Assembly: GCA_022661535.1 (NCBI GenBank)
Contig: JAKULF010000005.1
Coordinates: forward strand, 2,914,001-2,978,000
Source of the DNA: Eutypa lata
Taxonomy: Eukaryota > Ascomycota > Sordariomycetes > Xylariales > Diatrypaceae
Reading direction: 5' to 3'
Length of the DNA stretch: 64,000 nt
Below the pieces are notes generated by a model, which saw only the letters and a list, made by a program, of their open reading frames with translations, did no database searches and was not told where the DNA came from. Both the position numbers and the translations under genes were made by a program. Shown here piece after piece: positions 58,101-64,000 of the stretch; position 1 is the first letter of the stretch; each line of letters starts with the position of its first letter.

Positions 58101-61100
58101 GAGAAGCAGTACGGAGTAGACAGAAAGGGTGAAAAGATGGCATTATGTGTTACACAGCACGTGGCTTACTGACCCAGCCAACAGGAACCGAAATGGCCTT
58201 CTGTCGACCTGCATAATTGCAAAATACGAAATGCTGGGTTGCCGGGCGTTGAGAAAATTCGTCCATAATTGTCTACCTATTGAAGATTGTACCGCGTTTT
58301 GAGAGCTACTTCATGCATAGCGGCCAATTAGCGATCAACGTTTAAAGGCGCCCGCCAGCCCGCTTCTTTGCGCTTCTTTGCCCGAAGGATATTTTTGTAA
58401 TTGACCAATAGGAACTGTCTCTGAAGCGGATTCTCGACCTAAAATGGAATGCGATGTTATGTAGGAGAAATACGAATTTATATGTACCTAGAGCTATACA
58501 TACGAAGTAGTTACAGAGGTAATAGTTTGCTTTACATACGTACACAATCTGACAATGCATTGATATATGTATAAGATGCATACATACCTGCAGTTGGACC
58601 TAAGTATGTATCCTTCGTATAACTTCAACTGCAAGGTGGTTGAAAAAGGAGGTAACCTGAGAATATCCACGAAGTACGTAGGCGCCTATGTATGGATGTG
58701 AGAGGCCCTTATGCAATTACATATTAGGCACAATTGTTGGTGGTAGTTATCGTGGGTTCCTCTATTATGGACTAGAAAGTTCACCCGCCTTGGCTAAATA
58801 ACGGTCTGCAGTTGAGTAGTTTCTATTACTGATACTGACTGACGCGAGGTTCACGGAGTACATTAGGTTATTCCTCTGTTTGGAGCACAGCACCACTTTT
58901 CATACAGATAATCACCAGCGGTGGAATGGCAGAATAGCTCGAATGGATGCCCAATGGCACTAGTTATGTTGCGTGTCTAGCTGCCAAAGTAATGATAGAT
59001 CTCGAGATCTTCGAATGTGGCGCAGGGCGGGAATCTTGAAGCCCACCAGTTCCCGGTTTCGTCCTCACCGTATCGATAAACTCTGCCGAATAGCCTTTTT
59101 CAGCTATGCAAGTGGCCGGTAACCTGACAAGGCGGGCTGATTGTAGGTACTGTAGGTAGACCAGAAGGTAGGTTGCACAATCCCTACCTACGTAACTATG
59201 TATGTTGTTAGTAATTCTTATTAATGTTGCCTTGCATTCACGGGTTACTGCCGGCAGCTGAACAGGATCCTCCTTGGATGGACATCTGATGCATCTGAGC
59301 AAATAAATAACTTGGAAGACTTTGAACTTCTTGCATTGAGCTATTCATACCTACATAGGTAGCTAGCTCAATATGTGATTGCGCAAACATGTTGTACGAG
59401 AAGTCCACAGTGGATCATATGCAGTGAGGTATGTACTAGTTATGTACAATATTTATGCCACTTGGTAGGTACCTAATGAATGTAGTAGCTTACGTCGAAG
59501 GCTGATGAGAGCATCCATCTCAAGCCGGACACTAATTTGCGCCAAAGCCGCGGAATCTTACACCATGACCCGCCCGATCCGCCTTCCAAACAAGTTGCAA
59601 GTTGTACAATAAACGGGTTCGTCGCAGTTAGTTACTGCCTACATGCATATACCTAGGAGGACAGTTCTTCCAAGACAGTCAAGCAGCCAGACTGTGCAAT
59701 ACAGTGCAAGAGGGGAATGCTGCCGTTAACCAGTATCTAACTAGTTAGTAGATAACTAACGCGACGTAAGATTAGGTAAGTAGCGGCAATCTCCATGATA
59801 GCTATCTTAGAATACATGAGACACACGACAACCACGAAAATCCCTATTCGCCAAACATGGGCTTTCGTCAACAACCTCGCTCCTTTATGCAGAATAAGAA
59901 ATTAGTGGCTGGAGGGAGAAGCATTTCTCTGTTATGAGGCGGATTGATGCTAGGTATTACTACCAGGCTCCCAGCTGCGTCATCAAGATTGCATACTTAC
60001 ATTATGTACGCCAAGCACCATCATTTTATTGGCACTGATTAGATTAGAAGGTGGTTGATTGCCGACCATCTCAACTCTCTCTCTCTCTCTCATTTCTCTA
60101 ATGTGAAGCTCGTTTAGTGTTACAACCTACCTAGTTTACCGATTCTAGAAGTGTATTAGTAGTACAAGTTCTAACCCTCTTCAAGATGCTTCAGGAGATT
60201 TGCAACAGGGTCAAGTTTGTGCTAAGTATGTATGCGGGTCTACAGTTGTGTTCCTAGCTTACTTATCCTGGACAAATTAGCCGCGAGACCTTGTCATCCA
60301 TCTGGAGAGTCGTCTCGTTCCAGTACATTTTAATCTCTACCCCAGCCTCGTGGTAACCACCTAATATACCTACCTAGTCGTCGACAAACCAAACACCTCC
60401 AATACCTACATATGGCTAAATCGTATGATAAGAGAATGAGAGAGAGAGAGCCAGCCCTATAACTAATGGTAGGGGTAGGTAGCATAGCATATCGCGCTTG
60501 AAACAGGAGCCGACACTACGGAGGCGAAACTACCCTAACATGCTCAACCCCAGTTAGCGAGATGGTTGAAATTCGTCCAACCTACTACCTACAATTGATA
60601 AACGGCAGTTCAAAAAAGCCAAGTGATGGTTTCACCAGTAAAAATAGTCTCTTAGAACTTTTTCGACTTATGTAATGACAAATCTTGAGCCCCCCAGGTC
60701 ACCTACATAGATGAATGATTAACCAATATTAGATGTCAGGCTTCGGGATATGCTACCTGCCCGTGCTTTTCAGATTTTCTGGAGGGGTGGGTGTCCAGCC
60801 GCCTGGCATGCCGCATTCGGTACTTTTCTTTCGATACAATATAGTAAGCTCCCTCTTCGGCAATAGGTAGATACCAGAACACCACGCTGTCTGGTTAGGT
60901 ATATTGTAGATTAAGCGATGCACTAGGAAGCAGCATAACGTCCCAATAACATATTCAAACCATATTATGTAAAACATGCCGGGTTACCTATAGTTAGATA
61001 AGCAGCAAGACTGACTACTAAGTAAAAGTTACAACACTTACAAAACAGTAAGGAGTCGCGCGCATACCAGTATTACTATGGTATGGTATCTTTGGAATAC

Positions 61101-61660
61101 AAATGGTTGAAAAGGGTATAGTCGATTATATAACACCAATCGTATACTTAAGTCGTCGTTTCGTTTCAGTGCTCAGACAAGGTACCTCACCTCTGTACCG
61201 TCCTTGCCGATGCGCACTTGCCCCGATTTGGAAATGAAGATTACAACGAGGGGCTGCTACAGAACCGCTATGGAACCGTTGGAGGATCGTTGAACGGAAG
61301 AGGGGGTTTGTTGAAGGTAAGAAGAGCATGTGGAATCAATCTTGACAACATAGGAAGAAGCGCCAACAAGCGCATATTGGTATAGTCTGTAGATGTTCAA
61401 TGTCTATCACGTAGAGGAAATATATAAATGATTGTTCGTCGCATGTATATCATCATGGCTTTACGAATCCCACCAGCAGCAGGTCTATCGCCTTTCAATC
61501 ATTACACCACCATTCTATTCGTTTCAACGCGCTGTGCGCTTCTATTCAGTATACTCTTGGTCTTAGAACGTACTTGACTGCTCCGTCGATATATAATTTG
61601 CCATTACCTCATAATTTACTAGAAATATAACTACGGATCACTCAGCCCTTCTCAGTCATC
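55154..61660. other. 6.5-kb gene-poor divergent intergenic region
   Basis: The largest gap in the window, between the CRIB gene and the secreted propeller gene. Open frames are under about 110 codons, resemble no family I know and lack splice-supported continuation. Short TACCTA/TAGGTA words recur (for example 59148-59190, 59350-59361, 60123-60130, 60367-60377), with a (CT)n run at about 60073-60093 and a (GA)n run at about 60437-60450. Long 5' leaders, lncRNA or decayed elements are possible; nothing decisive is visible. Confidence 0.5.
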
Positions 61661-63041
61661 ATGAGGCCCAGCGCTATTCTAATCCCATTCGCACTGGCCG
61701 AAAGCATAGCCGGCCATGCCATCCCAAGCACCACCAAGCGGCACTTTCGGCAGGGGAAGGACCAGATCCAGAACCCAGGAGACGGTCAAGCCATGGCTCC
61801 ATCAGGATGCCAAGCCACGGGCAAGGCCGTATATCTCCTGACCAACGACGACGAAAACTCCGTCGTAGCTCTTCCGATCAAGGCGGACGGTACCCTGAAA
61901 AGGGGCACCGTTACGAAGGCCGGTGGTAAAGGCGCAACTGCCGTTGACGGCGCCACGGGCGAGGCAGCCGTCCCAGACGCCCTTCTCAGTCAGGGGTCGC
62001 TCACAATAGCAGGACAGGTAACCCTCCCCACCCCCTTCTTCTCCACCATGAGAAAGAAAAATAAGAAACTAACTCAATGTGTCCCCCACCTACCAGCACA
62101 TCTTCGCCGTCAACGCAGGAAGCAACACGATCAGCATGCTAGCCATCTCGGCAGACGATCCAACGCAGCTGAGCATGGTCGGCGAACCGGCCCAGGTGCC
62201 GGGCGAGTTCCCGAACACGGTAGCCGCCTCGGCCAAGAACAACCTCGCCTGCGTCGCGGCGACGGGCGCCGTCGCGGGCATCTCTTGCGCTTCCTTCACT
62301 GCGGAGGGAGGACTCGGCCCCATGGATGGCCTACGGTCGATCGATTTAGGCCAATCCACACCGCCGGCGGGACCGACCAATACCGTGTCTCATGTGCTTT
62401 TCTCCGAGGACGAGTCTGTCCTCTTCACCATGGTGAAAGGTGACCCGGCGGTCAACAAGACTGGCTTCTTGTCCATGTTGGCTATAGAGCAGCAGCAGGG
62501 CGCTGGATGCGATGGCGCTATGACGGCCGCGGCAGCAGCAGCGGAAGACAATCGCATCTCTCCTGCGGGCACGGCAGTGCTCTTTGGGTCTCAGGTCATT
62601 CCGGGGACGGGCAACATATTCGCGACGGACGCCTCGTTCGGCGGCGCGATACTGTCCGTGGATGCCGCGACGGGCAACGCGTCGGTTGTCGGCCAGGCAG
62701 CGATCGACGGCCAGGCAGCCACGTGCTGGTCTGCGTTCTCGGCTACGACCGGAAGCGTTTTCGTGACGGACGTCGGCGTGCCTCACATCGTGGAGATGAG
62801 CGCGGACGACGCGAGCATCATCTCGGAGCTCGACCTGGCTGGGAACGGCGACCCGGGTTTCATCGACCTGGGAGCCTCTGGGGCTTTCCTCTACGCGCTT
62901 TCACCTGGCAACGGGACGACGGACGCTGCCATTTCCGTCATGGATATCTCCGGGGGCCAGGGGACGGCCAAGCTGATCCAGCGGTTCAGTTTGGAGGGAA
63001 TCGCAGGGCCCACTGCTCAGGGTATCGCGATACTTTCGTAA
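61661..63041 (+). CDS. Secreted lactonase / 3-carboxymuconate-cyclase-like beta-propeller protein
   Basis: Exons 61661-62017 and 62097-63041 give 433 residues. The N-terminus MRPSAILIPFALAESIAGHA looks like a signal peptide, followed by a Lys-Arg dipeptide (TTKRHF) that could be a Kex2 site. The mature part starts with the pattern GKAVYLLTNDDENSVVALPI, typical of fungal secreted proteins annotated as 3-carboxymuconate cyclase, then HIFAVNAGSNTISMLAI and repeated blade-like motifs (GTGNIFATDASFGGAILSVD; GSVFVTDVGVPHIVEM). The family folds as a seven-bladed propeller (lactonase type); few secreted fungal members have a proven enzymatic activity, so the substrate is unknown. Acidic composition and GC-rich codons are consistent with a secreted protein. 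Confidence 0.8.
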
Positions 63042-64000
63042 AAAAGTGTCCTTATCTCGGATGTTCTATAAGGAAATGGAGAGGAAAACGGTTGATCAGC
63101 GGCTAGGAGGAGTTACAGGCTAGGTTCTCCAGACAGTAGACCTTGAATACATATATGGATCTATATCTTCGGTTTTAATCCACCTGTCGTGCGTATTATA
63201 GCCCGAGCCGGCGCCGAACTAAACTCGTGATACAGCCGATTATAGATCGGCCCTCTATGTATGTAGGAAAGGTTCGAAGATCGTCAGTATACTTACACCG
63301 AACGCCCCAAGTAGCATAACGTCATTTGTTTGGTGCACTATAGGAACCGTCATGATTGGTCATTATCCATTAATAACTGGGGGTTTCCCGGAGGCTTTAG
63401 TATAATACATAGTGTGGCATCGGCCCCTAAAATCTACGGCCCCCCATATCTGCAGATCTCCGAAAATATTCCCTACCTGATATCTTGGAGAAGGTCCGGA
63501 GGTGTTGCGGCCCAAACTGACTGTTCTAGGAACACTATCTAGCGCAGGAGCCCGTAATGGAATTCTTGGAGGGGGTATGGAGCACACGCGTCGTCTGTTT
63601 GAAGCCGTGACGATCTTGCTCTTTTGTGATGTAGGGCATCCTTGGGTATGTTAGGTAATGTTAGGGAAGACGGCAGCTTACTCAGCTTTAATAACTGCAT
63701 TAAAGAAACACAGGGCAACCTTCCGCCTAGGTCGCTATTGGCCAGCGGGGCGCCCCGATGCAGATACCTATGTGCGGTGCGGACGGCAGGGACGTCGATT
63801 CCCGCAAACAAAACATTGTCGACGGCGGAGGGGTTTCGGGTGGTAGCATGAGCCAACATCATGCATGTCTCTCATCCTATGCATGTATGTCTCTGCCTGC
63901 ATAGCCTGCATAGCGGTGTGATAGCGGAACCCTTCCTTTGCGTCTCCTCGCTGCAGCTGTATGTGGATTGCCGGCACTCCGGAGTGGGACCAAATACGCT
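63042..64000. other. Intergenic region at the right edge
   Basis: Roughly 1 kb after the propeller gene. No frame, RNA gene or repeat can be supported. Confidence 0.5.

Noticed and set aside
56495..59302. Small frames of 60-112 codons in the 6.5-kb gap
   Set aside because: Length and composition are as expected by chance, with no family motifs or consistent splice continuation.
1..64000. tRNA, 5S rRNA, snRNA genes, CRISPR arrays and intact transposons
   Set aside because: I looked by eye for B-box-like TTCGA contexts, 5S and U-snRNA signatures, direct-repeat arrays and transposase or reverse-transcriptase motifs and found none convincing; a covariance-model and repeat search would be decisive.

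Overview
The window looks like a chromosome segment of a filamentous ascomycete (Pezizomycotina, most likely Sordariomycetes). The genes have short GT-AG introns (about 49-220 nt, mostly 50-75) with CTAAC/CTGAC-like branch sites. There is a HapE-type CCAAT-binding subunit, a fungal Mei2 protein, a fungal NLR-like (esterase-NACHT-WD40) gene and a fungal secreted beta-propeller protein. No bacterial operons, tRNA, rRNA, CRISPR array or intact transposon were seen. Gene density is low: 15 gene models, with many intergenic stretches of 1-6.5 kb.

Layout, left to right: 3' end of an eIF4B-like gene (+); vps16 (-, 5 exons); fcf2 (-, 3 exons); hapE (+, 3 exons with a 14-nt microexon); sec15 (-, 9 exons); a 4.6-kb divergent intergenic region with a G-poor, pyrimidine-rich leader; mei2-like (+, 11 exons with an 18-nt microexon and a GC-AG intron); slp1-type SUN protein (-); a SesB-esterase/NACHT/WD40 NLR-like gene (-) broken by one in-frame TAA; fructosamine-3-kinase family (+); Snf2/Snf21 remodeller (-); WDR70 (-); NIPA-type membrane transporter (+); a bHLH factor with a glycine-expanded loop (-); a 4.2-kb region rich in simple repeats; a CRIB-motif protein (-); a 6.5-kb gene-poor region; and a secreted lactonase/carboxymuconate-cyclase-like propeller (+).

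Most genes are conserved single-copy housekeeping genes: translation initiation, HOPS/CORVET fusion, SSU rRNA processing, CCAAT transcription, exocytosis, ER protein quality control, chromatin remodelling and glycation repair. Neighbours mostly alternate strand, giving convergent pairs (eIF4B/vps16, hapE/sec15, mei2/slp1, kinase/snf2, NIPA/bHLH) and divergent pairs with long shared upstream regions. I see no biosynthetic cluster or operon-like pathway. The accessory content is the NLR-like gene, the bHLH factor, the CRIB protein and the secreted propeller.

The best leads are: the otherwise intact NLR-like reading frame of about 1,590 codons with a premature stop at codon 49; microexons and a GC-AG intron inside conserved domains; the poly-Gly insertion in the bHLH loop; a kinase-less CRIB protein; CCAAT boxes in the promoter of the CCAAT-binding subunit itself; and G-quadruplex/hairpin motifs in long intergenic DNA. 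All gene models are hand-spliced from sequence and lack transcript support.
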